Positions 8,087-20,595 are shown, counted from the first letter of the stretch. The stretch is 64,000 nucleotides of DNA from Orobanche coerulescens (GCA_033398695.1 CM065801.1:48742358-48806357), one strand, 5' to 3'. The notes: generated by a model from the letters alone, not told the origin. Numbers and translations are program-made.

Positions 8087-10180
8087 TTTATGGTATCGGA
8101 GCTTAGGTTGCGGAAACCTAGGCTGTCGGGTCCAGTCGTGTATTGTTGGGTCTTCTCTTGTCAGATTGAGTCTGACTGATGTCGTGTCGCGACGCGTCGT
8201 TTGGAATGTCGGCCGTGATTAGTATCAGGGTGCAGCCATCATCTTCGTGCGATCTGTGGATGTAAGTCTCCCTACTACAGGTTGTACCACGAGCTATACG
8301 AGCCTGTGTGATTCTGTTTTATGTAGTAGTATTTGAAGGTGCATCGTGAGTAAGTGACATATATTGGTTAATTCCCGTTTTGTGCTAGAATGAAGAATGA
8401 TATGGCCAAATGTATCCTTGTATGAATTGTTTTGCTTGCAAGAACAACAACCTTGGAATTTTTAGTTTCGAAGGCTTCCGGGGAGCCACGTAAATTTTTT
8501 TAAAATGTCCTCCAAGGGAGGAAAATTTTTGATTTTTGTATGATGACCTCAAGGTCGAAAATTTTTAGACTTCAAACTACTGATATTTCATTCTCATCTC
8601 ATACTATAAGTTTTCAAAACTCGAGTTTTTAACTCAAATAAGGTCTTCAAAATATACTCAAGACGTGACTCTCGTTTTTAACTTTTCGGTTTCATGAATG
8701 TTGGTCAAAAGATGCGTATTGATGATGCTCTCGTTGTTGAGCAGTGGTGCCAGTTTTAAAATTAAAATAGTAACGTGAAAGTTGAGTCCATCGGTATGTA
8801 TGTGTTGAGATAGTCCTCTTTATTGAGAAGTAAAATTTTTGTTCTTGATAGGATGATTTTCTTTTGATCTTTGCTTGTGAGATGTTATAATTATGTGAAT
8901 CGATGACATTTAGACTCGTATGTTCTTTGCTTATTTGTAACCTTCGAGTCTAGTATTACCTCATATATGTTTGCAATCATGTTGGTGATTAGAGCGGTTA
9001 GCACGGGCTTAATACGAGCCTAACGCGCTAACGTGGCGTGTTTAGCACACGTTAATCTTTGTTGTAACGCGCGCTAATCAACACAGGCGAGGCTATGGAA
9101 CCGCATTATAGCCGTCGGGTCTAACTTTTGCGGCCAATCACCTGTAGTTGTATTCTCTACGTGGTGTCTAGTGATAACAATCAAGCAGCGTGAATGTGTG
9201 TTAAGACTTTTCGTATTGCTAGGTGATATTTGATTGTGTTTGATGAATTGATAAATTATGTCTGCTGTGTGTGTTCAAAAACACTTTCCTGGAAACTTCA
9301 CAAAGTTTTGACGGTTCGATTAATCGGCGGCTCCGTGTATACTTTGAAAATTATTTGGAATTGGCAAGCCGGCCTTGGATTCTCAAATAAAACCTCGACG
9401 GTTTTTGAAAGAGTTGTTTTAAAGTACCTTGAACATTTTGTAAAGTATTACCGTCGTTGATGTCTGTGAAGTGTTGGGAGGATTTTCGAAAATGATTTTG
9501 ACGTATTGTTGCATTTTCAAATATTTCGAGTGAATGATTTTCAAAAAAAAAAATCTTTCACACCATAAAAATATTTTATTTCAAAAACCAATGCGATTTT
9601 TTATTTTCAAAAAAATATAGTGAAAGATGAAAAATCTCACTCGATGTAAAGTTCAAACTCGGATTTGGAAATATTAGAGTATGTAAGAATGATTTGATGA
9701 TCTTACATGGTTAACTTGTTAGTTGTTAACGGTGATGATGATACGTAGAGGCATGATGACTTCAAATGATTTCAATGAGACGGTTAAAGTATGTTGTTTG
9801 CAAGTTTTGATGAAACAACCCGAGGTACCAAAAGTACTTTTAAAGTTTATTTTAAATACCATACAAATCCAAGGATTTTCAAAAGATTTCCTTTAAAAGG
9901 ATACCTCGTGGATTTTCTTTTCGAGTTGTTATTGGTTACCTCATGTGATATGTCGTGCTGAGTTGGTACCTTAGTATAATATTTTGCGAAGCTGTGCAAT
10001 CGTATTGAGTGGGAATTCGCTTAGTATGCCGATGGGCAGAGGACGCAGTCGTGACCACGATACTAATGGCCATGAAGATCGGATGTGGACCAAGAGGATA
10101 TGGTCGGGAAGGTTGCTATTCCAGCACTTCGTTCTCGTTGTTTAGGTTTCGGGACGAAACCTCTTTTAAAGGTGATATGA
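8087..10180 (+). mobile_element. internal region 1 of the LARD-like array (non-coding)
   Basis: The primer site TGGTATCGGAGCTT (8091-8104) matches the initiator-Met tRNA 3' end used by many plant LTR elements (TGGTATCAGAGC). The rest is non-coding, with AT-rich homopolymer stretches (about 9535-9625) and a block of TTAGCACGYGTTAA-like motifs at 8994-9080. It ends in TTTCGGGACGAAACCTC plus TTTAAAGGTGATATGA (10147-10180), the tract priming LTR2. The 76-codon ORF at 9230 is not kept in the related copy at 26060, so I do not call a gene. Confidence 0.85.
10147..10180 (+). other. polypurine-tract module (outer, 'PPT-A')
   Basis: TTTCGGGACGAAACCTC plus a short purine-rich tract (AAAGGTGATATGA) abuts LTR2 at 10181. 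The same module is at 15622-15654 before LTR3 and at 26973-27006 in the second copy. The TSD at 4705-4709 shows that the LTR start following this module is the one actually integrated here. Confidence 0.75.
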
Positions 10181-11426
10181 TGTAATACCCGCATTTTTCT
10201 TTCTTTCTCTTCTGTTTCGTCCAATCGTATCGACTCGACTGTGTTCGTTGATGCTTCTGACCTGGTGTTGTTTCTCACCTTTGTCATTCGAGCGAGTTCT
10301 GATATTGTCCCAAATTGATCTATATATCGTTGTGACCTTTTCAAGTTCGGAAAATTAGTCTCGTTTTCGATCTTCCAACCCTTGGGCGGTGGAATTCCGT
10401 ATATGTTCAGCGATTGGCTCGCGTTTTGTTTGATGTACCGTTGGGTTGGTCAATCGTATTGATTTTCGTCCGTTGTGTTTTGTGTTTGTTCGGATAATTG
10501 ACTTGATTGTATTATCCAGTTGATGACGCTTGTCACTTGTTGGTTTTATTATATCCCTAGCGGCGGCGTTGTGTTGGTCGTCGTGGAGCGTGTTTTCACG
10601 CCGCATATTCCTTTGCGTTGCTTGTAACGTTTCGCCGATGGGCGTAAGTTACGCGTTTCCTTGCGTATCTCGTTGAGTTTTCCTGGCGGGATATTGCTTC
10701 TCCCTACTTGTTTTAAGTTTCGGGACGAAACTTCTTTTAAGGAGGGTAGAATGTAATATCCGCAATTTCGAATTTCGGTAATTTTCTTTTTTCGAAGAAG
10801 TTCGTTTTGACAACTCTATCATGACCGTTTCGTCATTCCGAGAATGATTAATTCTGCACTTTTTGTCATCCGAGTTCGTTTCAGTGTCGTTTTGTTGAGT
10901 TCCGTGTCCTTAATCGACTTTTTCACGTGGGAGTTCGACTTTGTAAAGTCACCATTAATTTTTGGTAACTCCAAAAATTCTAAATCTTTGCAATATTATA
11001 GAGCATCGAGTTAGCTTTCCAATGGTTCAAACGGTGAGTCAATCGGAGTCCGGACGAGAGAGTTATGGTCGTTTTAGCTCACCCGCCGTTATTGGCGATC
11101 ACGCCGGCCGAACTCGGCCGTGTCGTCCGACACGGCCGTGCCGTACTCGTCCGGAAATGACGGAGTCTCTCGCCTCGGGACCCGGCCGTGTCGTCCGACA
11201 CGGCCCGTGCCGAACTCTTCCGGATAAGCCGAGCCGATCGCTGACACGCCCGACCGTGTTCCAGACACGGTCGAGTCATGCCGAAGTCGGCCGTCGGACG
11301 GGTCACTATCGGAAGGCCCTCGCGCGCGACCGTGTCAAGCGGGACACGGTCGAGTCCCTGTCGGCCAGGTATGCGACACGACCGTGCCGATCGGCACGGG
11401 CCGTGTCCGGCAGGGTAGTCAACCCC

Positions 11427-11434
11427 TATAAAAG
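11427..11434 (+). promoter_or_regulatory. TATA box of LTR2
   Basis: TATAAAAG in the same context as LTR1, directly after the palindrome array. Confidence 0.7.
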
Positions 11435-12413
11435 GCCCTGCAGACGTTTTTCTTGCCATTTTCACCTTCTTCTTCTCCTCTTCCGCAGCTGGGCGTGTTC
11501 TAAGCTTGAAGCCATGTTGTTTAACAACATATCCATGAAGTTTGGAGGTTCATATCGTCAATCATCCGTCCTATAACATCCTCCGATCTACTGACCAGTC
11601 GATTTCCTAGAAATCTAGTTTTGGGGAATTTGGGGGTTTTGGTTGTTTTCGTCCGATTAATCCGATTTAACTTAGGATTTTGATGGATTGATGATAATTT
11701 AGATATATTATATCATTTTCTTTATTATTCCAGGGTTGGATCGTATCGATTCGTCAATTTGGTTGAGTTCTTGATCGATGCCTTGAAGGTGTCCGGTAAA
11801 ATGTCATAGAGGGGTTTTCGGGCGTTCTACGATTATTCTTCCTCGTATGATCGATGATTTATTGATTATATGTTTTTAGGGTCGAATTCTTGCGAAGAAC
11901 TCGAGTCGGAACCCTTCCGTTCGTCGTTTTCTTCAAGCGTTTCGATCGTGGGCGTATTCTTTGTCTTCGCCGGAGAATTGTAGGTGTTCGAGGTGTCCCG
12001 ACTGAGCCGTGTTCGTAGGAGTGTCCGGTGTCGATTATCGAGGCAAGTATCTTGCCCATACATTATGTGTTTTGTGGATATTACGGTTGTTAATCGTCGA
12101 TATGTGCTAAATAAATATTAATAACCATTTTTCAAAAGAATCGGAATATTTATCATCATGGTTTTTGTAAAGGTGTCCCGTGTGTGTTGGGAATTAATGT
12201 GCTTAGATGAATATGTGAGTTTGTGTGATATTAGTTGTGTCGTTCGGTCTTTGTTGAAATCTTGTGCTTCCTTGTGAATCGTATCATTACTTGGTCGTGA
12301 GTATATGTTGGATGAATGGCCATTCTAGTAAGGTACCTCGACTATATATATATACCGTGATTGACCTTCGAGGCTTGTGGTTTGCAATCGTGATTTTGGA
12401 ACGTGTGTTGTTG

Positions 12414-12633
12414 TTCTTCCACAGGGATGGCGTATGGCCTGCGGGGCCGATACTAATGGGTACGGCCACGGAAGTGAACTTGGGTGCGTGTGTTGATGTT
12501 CTTCCACCTGGGGACGGTTCGACGGGACCTCTGGGGGCCGATACTAATGGGTACGGCCGCGGAAGTGGTTTTCCACCTGGGGACGGTCCGACGGGGCCTC
12601 TGGGGGCCGATACTAATGGGTACGGCCACGGGT
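12414..12633 (+). repeat. LTR2 leader minisatellite
   Basis: Three units of the 69-bp family found in LTR1; the first unit carries a short deletion near CCACAGGGATGG. Confidence 0.85.
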
Positions 12634-13561
12634 TACCAAGTGTGGTTTCTGTGATATTGATGTTGATGTTTTGATGATTAATTGTGATATTGTCCGGAGT
12701 ATCACAATGCTTTGCGCTCGGGGTCGAGAGACATTATATATCGAGTTTTGGTGCTTGACTAGAATAGCATAGGAATAATGTGTTATGTGTAATGTGTCCT
12801 TGTAAGTGAATTGAATTGGATGATCGGGTCGTGGACCCTATGTTTTGTAACCGGAATGGTTGGGTCGTGGACCCCGTGTTTTGTTAAACGGATTTGCATT
12901 TTGGAAAATGAACTTTGGGGCTGTGACCCTAAATGATTTTCGAGGAATTTAAGAACTTTTCAATTTCTAATGTTTTTAAAACTCCCGAGATTTGGAAATG
13001 TTTTCAAAGTGCTTACTTACTTCGTTCTACTTTCAAGACTTGAACTATTTTTAACTAAATATACCTCGGGAAGTCTTTCGTTGTATTCTCGGAACGTGTT
13101 GTGTATGGCTCGTATTTGCACTTTATACTTGCACTAGCGAAACAGTGGAGTTTTGCTAACCCCCGAGTAATCGGGGGGGTGGATATCTGTATTGTGTCTA
13201 GGTACATGCAGGTTTTCGGGAGCAAGACACAGGATCGGCACAAGGGATGATGAAAGACGAATGATACTAATCACACGAAGGCCAGTTTTGGGTTCAGTTA
13301 GTCGGAGTCCATTGTATTGTCTTTTCCGCTGTCTTATTGTTCATTGTTGCAAGTATTTTACCCTTGTGTGGGTATGAGTCTGGATGAGTTTATGTATTTT
13401 GATTTGTAAGTCAGTGGCGAAAGACCAAATCGGTCTATTGGTCCGTTATTTTGATTCGTCGGTATGTAATGTAATGTGTTGTTTTGATGTCTAGCCTGGT
13501 GGATCCTCACGGAGAGGGTCTGCGGCGTGTAATATTCCCGGTTTGATCCGGGGGTGTTACA

Positions 13562-15654
13562 CTTATGGTATCGGAGCTTAGGTTGCGGAAACCTAGGCTG
13601 TCGGGTCCAGTCGTGTATTGTTGGGTCTTCTCTTGTCAGATTGAGTCTGACTGATGTCGTGTCGCGACGCGTCGTTTGGAATGTCGGCCGTGATTAGTAT
13701 CAGGGTGCAGCCATCATCTTCGTGCGATCTGTGGATGTAAGTCTCCCTACTACAGGTTGTACCACGAGCTATACGAGCCTGTGTGATTCTGTTTTATGTA
13801 GTAGTATTTGAAGGTGCATCGTGAGTAAGTGACATATATTGGTTAATTCCCGTTTTGTGCTAGAATGAAGAATGATATGGCCAAATGTATCCTTGTATGA
13901 ATTGTTTTGCTTGCAAGAACAACAACCTTGGAATTTTTAGTTTCGAAGGCTTCCGGGGAGCCACGTAAATTTTTTTAAAATGTCCTCCAAGGGAGGAAAT
14001 TTTTTGATTTTTGTATGATGACCTCAAGGTCGAAAATTTTTAGACTTCAAACTACTGATATTTCATTCTCATCTCATACTATAAGTTTTCAAAACTCGAG
14101 TTTTTAACTCAAATAAGGTCTTCAAAATATACTCAAGACGTGACTCTCGTTTGTAACTTTTCGGTTTCATGAATGTTGGTCAAAAGATGCGTATTGATGA
14201 TGCTCTCGTTGTTGAGCAGTGGTGCCAGTTTTAAAATTAAAATAGTAACGTGAAAGTTGAGTCCATCGGTATGTATGTGTTGAGATAGTCCTCTTTATTG
14301 AGAAGTAAAATTTTTGTTCTTGATAGGATGATTTTCTTTTGATGTTTGCTTGTGAGATGTTATAATTATGTGAATCGATGACATTTAGACTCGTATGTTG
14401 CTGCTTATTTGTAACCTTCGAGTCTAGTATTACCTCATATATGTTTGCAATCATGTTGGTGATTAGAGCAGTTAGCACAGGCTTAATACGAGCCTAACGC
14501 GCGCTAACGTGGCGTGTTTAGCACACATTAATCTTTGTTGTAACGCGCGCTAATCAACCTGGGCAGAGGCTATGGAACCGGATTATAGCCGTCAGGTCTA
14601 ACTTTTGCGGCCAATCACCTGTAGTTGTATTCTCTACGTGGTGTCTAGTGATAACAACTGTTGTGCGTGAATGTGTGTTAAGACTTTTCGTATTGCTAGG
14701 TGATATTTGATTGTGTTTGATGAATTGATAAATTATGTCTGCTGTGTGTGTTCAAAAACACTTTCCTGGAAACTTCACAAAGTTTTGACGGTTCGATTAA
14801 TCGGCGGCTCCGTGTATACTTTGAAAATTATTTGGAATTGGGAAGCCGGCCTTGGATTCTCAAATAAAACCTCGACGGTTTTTGAAAGAGTTGTTTTAAA
14901 GTACCTTGAACATTTTGTAAAGTATTACCATCGTTGATGTCTGTGAAGTGTTGGGAGGATTTTCGAAAATGATTTTAACGTATTGTTGCATTTTCAAATA
15001 TTTCGAGTGAATGATTTTCAAAAAAAAAATCTTTCACACCATAAAAATATTTTATTTCAAAAACCAATGCGATTTTTTATTTTCAAAAAAATATAGTGAA
15101 AGATGAAAAATCTCACTCGATGTAAAGTTCAAACTCGGATTTGGAAATATTAGAGTATGTAAGAATGATTTGATGATCTTACATGGTTAACTTGTTAGTT
15201 GTTAACGGTGATGATGATACGTAGAGGCATGATGACTTCAAATGATTTCAATGAGACGGTTAAAGTATGTTGTTTGCAAGTTTTGATGAAACAACCCGAG
15301 GTACCAAAAGTACTTTTAAAGTTTATTTTAAATACCATACAAATCCAAGGATTTTCAAAAGATTTCCTTTAAAAGGATACCTCGTGGATTTTCTTTTCGA
15401 GTTGTTATTGGTTACCTCATGTGATATGTCGTGCTGAGTTGGTACCTTAGTATAATATTTTGCGAAGCTGTGCAATCGTATTGAGTGGGAATTCGCTTAG
15501 TATGCCGATGGGCAGAGGACGCAGTCGTGACCACGATACTAATGACCATGAAGATCGGATGTGGACCAAGAGGATATGGTCGGGAAGGTTGCTATTCCAA
15601 AGACTTCATTCGTTGTTTAGGTTTCGGACGAAACCTCTTTTAAAGGTGATATGA
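13562..15654 (+). mobile_element. internal region 2 of the LARD-like array (non-coding)
   Basis: It is nearly identical to internal region 1 (2093 versus 2094 bp), with the primer site at 13566-13579 and PPT-A at 15622-15654. It lacks coding capacity. The close match suggests that the duplication forming the array is recent relative to the element's divergence from the copy at 22146. Confidence 0.85.
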
Positions 15655-16902
15655 TGTAATACCCGCATTTTCTTTCTTTCTCTTGTTTCGTCCAATCGTA
15701 TCGACTGACCGTGTTCGTTGATGCTTCTGACATGGTGTTGTTTCTCACCTTTGTCATTCGAGCGAGTTCTGATATTGTCCCAAATTGATCTATATATCGT
15801 TGTGACCTTTTCAAGTTCGGAAAATTAGTCTCGTTTTCGATCTTCCAACCCTTGGGCGGTGGAATTCCGTATATGTTCAGCGATTGGCTCGCGTTTTGTT
15901 TGATGTACCGTTGGGTTGGTCAATCGTATTGATTTTCGTCCGTTGTGTTTTGTGTTTGTTCGGATAATTGACTTGATTGTATTATCCAGTTGATGACGCT
16001 TGTCACTTGTTGGTTTTATTATATCCCTAGCGGCGGCGTTGTGTTGGTCGTCGTGGAGCGTGTTTTCACGCCGCATATTCCTTTGCGTTGCTTGTAACGT
16101 TTCGCCGATGGGCGTAAGTTACGCGTTTCCTTGCGTATCTCGTTGAGTTTTCCTGGCGGGATATTGCTTCTCCCTACTTGTTTTAAGTTTCGGGACGAAA
16201 CTTCTTTTAAGGAGGGTAGAATGTAATATCCGCAATTTCGAATTTCGGTAATTTTCTTTTTTCGGAGGAAGTTCGTTTTGACAACTCTATCATGACCGTT
16301 TCGTCATTCCGAGAATGATTAATTCTGCACTTTTTGTCATCCGAGTTCGTTTCAGTGTCGTTTTGTTGAGTTCCGTGTCCTTAATCGACTTTTTCACGTG
16401 GGAGTTCGACTTTGTAAAGTCACCATTAATTTTTGGTAACTCCAAAAATTCTAAATCCTTGCAATACTATAGAGCATCGAGTTAGCTTTCCAATGGTTCA
16501 AACGGTGAGTCAATCGGAGTCCGGACGAGAGAGTTATGGTCGTTTTAGCTCACCCGCTCGTTATTGGCCGATCACTGCCGGCCGAACTCGGCCGTGTCGT
16601 CCGACACGGCCCGTGCCGTACTCGTCCGGAAATGCCGGAGTCTCTGCCTCAGGACCCGACCGTGTCGTCCGACACGGCCCGTGCCGAACTCTTCCGGATA
16701 AGCCAGAACCGACTGCCGACACGCCCGACCGTGTTCCAGGACACGGTCGAGTCATGCCGAGTCGCTGTCGGACGGGTCACTATCGGAAGGCCCTCCGCGC
16801 CGCGACCGTGTCAAGCAGGACACGGTCGAGTCCCTGTCGGCCAGCTGTGCGACACGACCGTGCCGGTCGGCACGGGCCGTGTCCGGCAGGGCAGTCAACC
16901 CC

Positions 16903-16910
16903 TATAAAAG
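16903..16910 (+). promoter_or_regulatory. TATA box of LTR3
   Basis: TATAAAAG, same context as in LTR1 and LTR2. Confidence 0.7.
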
Positions 16911-17890
16911 GCCCTGCAGATGTTTTTCTTGCCATTTTCACCTTCTTCTTCTCCTCTTCCGCAGCTGGGCGTGTTCTAAGCTTGAATCCATGTTGTTTAA
17001 CAACATATCCATGAAGTTTGGAGGTTCATATCGTCAATCATCCGTCCTATAACATCCTCCGATCTACCGAATCAGGTCAGATTTCCTAGAAATCTAGTTT
17101 TGGGGAATTTGGGGGTTTTGGTTGTTTTCGTCCGATTAATCCGATTTAACTTAGGATTTTGATGGATTGATGATAATTTAGATATATTATATCATTTTCT
17201 TTATTATTCCATGGTTGGATCGTATCGATTCGTCAATTTGGTTGAGTTCTTGATCGATGCCTTGAAGGTGTCCGGTAAAATGTCATAGAGGGGTTTTCGG
17301 GCGTTCTACGATTATTCTTCCTCGTATGATCGATGATTCATTGATTATATGTTGTTAGGGTCGAATTCTTGCGAAGAACTCGAGTCGGAACCCTTCCGTT
17401 AAATCGTTTTCTTCAAGCTTTTCGATCGTGGGCGTATTCTTTGTCTTCGCCGAGAATTGTAGGTGTTCGAGGTGTCCCGACTGAGCCGTGTTCGTAGGAG
17501 TGTCCGGTGTCGATTATCGAGGCAAGTATCTTGCCCATACATTATGTGTTTTGTGGATATTACGGTTGTTAATCGTCGATATGTGCTAAATAAATATTAA
17601 TAACCATTTTTCAAAAGAATCGGAATATTTATCATCATGGTTTTTGTAAAGGTGTCCCGTGTGTGTTGGGAATTAATGTGCTTAGATGAATATGTGAGTT
17701 TGTGTGATATTAGTTGTGTCGTTCGGTGCTGTTGAAATCTTGTGCTTCCTTGTGAATCGTATCATTACTTGGTCGTGAGTATATGTTGGATGAACTGGCC
17801 ATTCTAGTAAGGTACCTCGACTATATATATACTGTGATTGACCTTCGAGGCTTGTGGTTTGCAACTGTGATTTTGGAACGTGTGTTGTTG

Positions 17891-18118
17891 TTCTTCCACC
17901 TGGGGATGGCGTGTGGCCTCTGGGGGCCGATACTAATGGGTACGGCCACGGAAGTGAACTTGGGTGCGTGTGTTGATGTTCTTCCACCTGGGGACGGTTC
18001 GACGGGACCTCTGGGGGCCGATACTAATGGGTACGGCCGCGGAAGTGGTTTCCCACCTGGGGACGGTCCGACGGGGCCTCTGGGGGCCGATACTAATGGG
18101 TGCGGCCACGGGTTACCA
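17891..18118 (+). repeat. LTR3 leader minisatellite
   Basis: Three units of the LTR1-type minisatellite, ending GGTGCGGCCACGGGTTACC (LTR1 has GGTACGGCC). Confidence 0.85.
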
Positions 18119-19037
18119 AGTGTGGTTTCTGTGATATTGATGTTGATGTTTTGATGATTAATTGTGATATTGTCCGGAGTATCACAATGTTTTGCGCTCG
18201 GGGTCGAGAGATATTATATATCGAGTTTTGGTGCTTGACTAGAATGGCATAGGAATAATGTGTTATGTGTAATGTGTCCTTGTAAGTGAATTGAATTGGA
18301 TGATCGGGTCGTGGACCCTGTGTTTTGTAACCGGAATGGTTGGGTCGTGGACCCCGTGTTTTGTTAAACGGATTTGCATTTTGGAAAATGAACTTTGGGG
18401 CTGTGACCCTAAATGATTTTCGAGGAATTTAAGAACTTTTCAATTTCTAATGTTTTTAAAACTCCCGAGATTTGGAAATGTTTTCAAAGTGCTTACTTAC
18501 TTCGTTCTACTTTCAAGACTTGAACTATTTTTAACTAAATATACCTCGGGAAGTCTTTGGTTGTATTCTCGGAACGTGTTGTGTATGGCTCGTATTTGCA
18601 CTTTATACTTGCACTAGCGAAACAGTGGAGTTTTGCTAACCCCCGAGTAATCGGGGGGGTGGATATCTGTATTGTGTCCAGGTACAGGTTTTCGGGAGCA
18701 AGACACAGGATCGGCACGAGGGATGATGAAAGACGAATGATACTAATCACACGAAGGCCAGTTTTGGGTTCAGTTAGTCGGAGTCCATTGTATTGTATTT
18801 TCCGCTGTCTTATTGTTCGTTGTTGCAAGTATTTTACCCTTTTGTGGGTATGAGTCTGGATGAGTTTATGTATTTTGATTTGTAAGTCAGTGGCGAAAGA
18901 CCAAATCGGTCTATTGGTCCGTTATTTTGATTCGTCGGTATGTAATGTAATGTGTTGTTTTGATGTCTAGCCTGGTGGATCCTCACGGAGAGGGTCTGCG
19001 GCGTGTAATATTCCCGGTTTGATCTGGGGGTGTTACA

Positions 19038-19042
19038 GTCCG
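19038..19042 (+). repeat. target-site duplication GTCCG, right copy
   Basis: Exact match to 4705-4709; the gag frame continues from here. Confidence 0.92.
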
Positions 19043-19742
19043 GAGATCGGTGCACGATCGCCTCGGCTACCGCTCCCAAAGCCGATCGGCAAGCGACCGA
19101 GCCATGACGATGGCTGCGATGCAACGTCAACTCGACGACATGAAGATGCTCCTGGAATCCAGGGCAGGCGCCAAGAAGACGATCGTCGGGCCAAGCGAGC
19201 CACTCACGATCGACATCGAGCTCGCCCCCGTGCAGCACAAGATCGCTCCCCCGCAAACACCCATATACGAGGGGCGATCGGACCCCCAGATGCACCTAAG
19301 GAAGTTCAACATCTACATGACCGGGTGTGGGGCGTCAGACGCGACCAGGTGCCGAATGTTCCCTCTGACACTGGACGACCTCGCCCACCGGTGGTACACC
19401 TCATTGCCACCTCGGTCCATCGGCTTCTTTAACGAGCTGGCGCACGTCTTCACGGAGTACTTCGCCACCAGGGTCGTCCGGCCAGAAGGTCCCCTTAGCA
19501 TGATGCAAATCAAGCAGGGAGAGGGAGAGTCCTACTCGGACTACATCGACCGGGTAGATGTGATCATCCTCAACGGCGAGCCCGTAAGCGATGAGACCGC
19601 CCTCTACGCGGTCCTAGGAGGTTTTCAGGGTTTTTCGCCTATGTTCAGGCATCTTACGAAGACCCGAACGACGACCTACGCAGCCTTCCGGGCTAGAGCC
19701 GCAGATTTTCTGGCCAGGCAAAGGTTCCTTCTTAGCCTGTGA
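19043..19742 (+). pseudogene. gag: gag, C-terminal part (Tat/Retand-like)
   Basis: This continues the gag frame broken at 4710. About 230 codons include a segment typical of the retrotransposon gag domain (PF03732-like): PIYEGRSDPQMHLRKF, then W-Y and FFNELAHVFTEYF, then QGEGESYSDYIDR. The frame ends with TGA at 19740-19742 after a short basic tail. No CCHC zinc knuckle follows, whereas relatives usually have one, so the gene is C-terminally truncated and pol is absent. The role would be RNA packaging and particle assembly. The upstream TAG at 4381 means no full-length product is expected. Confidence 0.8.
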
Positions 19743-20579
19743 GCAGCGCGATCGGCGCCCGGACGACGATCTCCCGCCCGATCGCCAATATTGACCTACG
19801 AATAAAGCGATCGGCAGCCGAGCGACGATCGACAGTCTTCCAGCCCGATCGCCGATCATCACGCTACATCATCAGCAACCCAGCGGACACGATCGCTATC
19901 TACAGTCCAGCATCTAACATGACGGACTAAGGCATAAGATCGCCTCCACCGCACATCATAAAGCCATGGCCACAGCGATCAATGGAAGGCCGCCCGGCCA
20001 TGCAAGGTCCCTTTCGGCCGAGATCGCCCGCCGTTCGTTTAAATACGAGGCCGGCGTAGTCTGAGGGCTCTCCAACAATAATCAGTGGACCCATGCCACA
20101 ACCCCGTCTCAACGTACACCGTCGAGGTCGGCCATCTCCATGGCTGGCCGAGGTGGAAGCAGAGCTAACCAGCCGCGGGCGTGGAGTTGATTCATCCGAC
20201 GCTGCCCCGCGCAAGGACTCCTCTAGACCGAGACCGCACGCCCTTCGTTTAAATACGAGGCGAGGCGCAGCCTAACCGAGGACCCTCATAATAAAGTGAG
20301 TCACGAGACACTCAATGTCTTCGCGCACCAAGACACGGTCATGGAGTCGGTCCATCGATCTCCGCGACTGTGCACGATTCCTCAAACAAAGCGAAACCAC
20401 CAAGTTTCCGAGGGGGATCGGCCAATGTTGTTTTTGCAGGTAAAAGACCGAAAGATAGCTAGCCAGTCGACCATGATAGCCCAAGTCCGAATCCTAAGTC
20501 AGCTCAGCAAGATCGCCCGTCCTCATCCTTACACGATCGCCAGCAAGAACCACCTCGCCCCATGTCTTCAACATAGGAG
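19743..20579 (+). mobile_element. non-coding 3' internal region of the Tat/Retand-like element
   Basis: This stretch is rich in CGATCG and GATCGCC. TTCGTTTAAATACGAGG occurs twice (about 20034 and 20243) in otherwise diverged surroundings, suggesting an old local duplication. I see no protease, reverse transcriptase or integrase motif in any frame. Confidence 0.7.
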
Positions 20580-20595
20580 CAAGCTGGGGGGCAAT
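20580..20595 (+). other. polypurine tract of the Tat/Retand-like element
   Basis: AAGCTGGGGGGCAAT lies directly before the 3' LTR start at 20596, the expected plus-strand priming site. Confidence 0.7.

Larger units (their letters stand above)
10181..13561 (+). repeat. LTR2 of the LARD-like array
   Basis: It is 3381 bp with the same architecture as LTR1: inner polypurine module 10717-10751, inner start 10752, palindrome array about 11117-11412, TATA box 11427-11434, donor-like AG|GC at 12042/12043, minisatellite 12414-12633, acceptor-like AG at 13200-13201 (TCTAG instead of TCCAG) and end GGGGGTGTTACA at 13561. It differs from LTR1 and LTR3 by small indels, mostly in the GC-rich array. Confidence 0.9.
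4710..19037 (+). mobile_element. LARD-like non-coding gypsy element with three LTRs and two internal regions
   Basis: The order is LTR1 (4710-8086), internal 1 (8087-10180), LTR2 (10181-13561), internal 2 (13562-15654) and LTR3 (15655-19037). Only the outer ends carry a TSD (GTCCG). Each internal region starts with an initiator-Met primer site (TGGTATCGGAGCTT) and ends with a GGGACGAAACC/purine tract, as in Tekay-type chromoviruses, but has no gag or pol. It is presumably mobilised by proteins of a related chromovirus. The three-LTR form is what unequal exchange between the 5' LTR of one copy and the 3' LTR of another would leave. Confidence 0.9.
15655..19037 (+). repeat. LTR3 of the LARD-like array
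   Basis: It is 3383 bp: inner polypurine module 16187-16221, inner start 16222, palindrome array about 16590-16885, TATA box 16903-16910, donor-like site 17521/17522, minisatellite 17891-18118, acceptor-like AG at 18680-18681 and end at 19037. In the GC-rich array it resembles LTR1 more than LTR2. GTCCG follows immediately. Confidence 0.9.

Noticed and set aside
8091..8104. tRNA-like matches at LTR/internal junctions (also 13566, 25086, 34563, 47967)
   Set aside because: These are primer-binding sites complementary to a tRNA 3' end, not tRNA genes; no cloverleaf surrounds them.
9230..9460. 76-residue ORF in both LARD interiors (also 14707-14937)
   Set aside because: The two copies are near-identical duplicates, so conservation is uninformative; the homologous stretch near 26060-26290 has frame-breaking indels.
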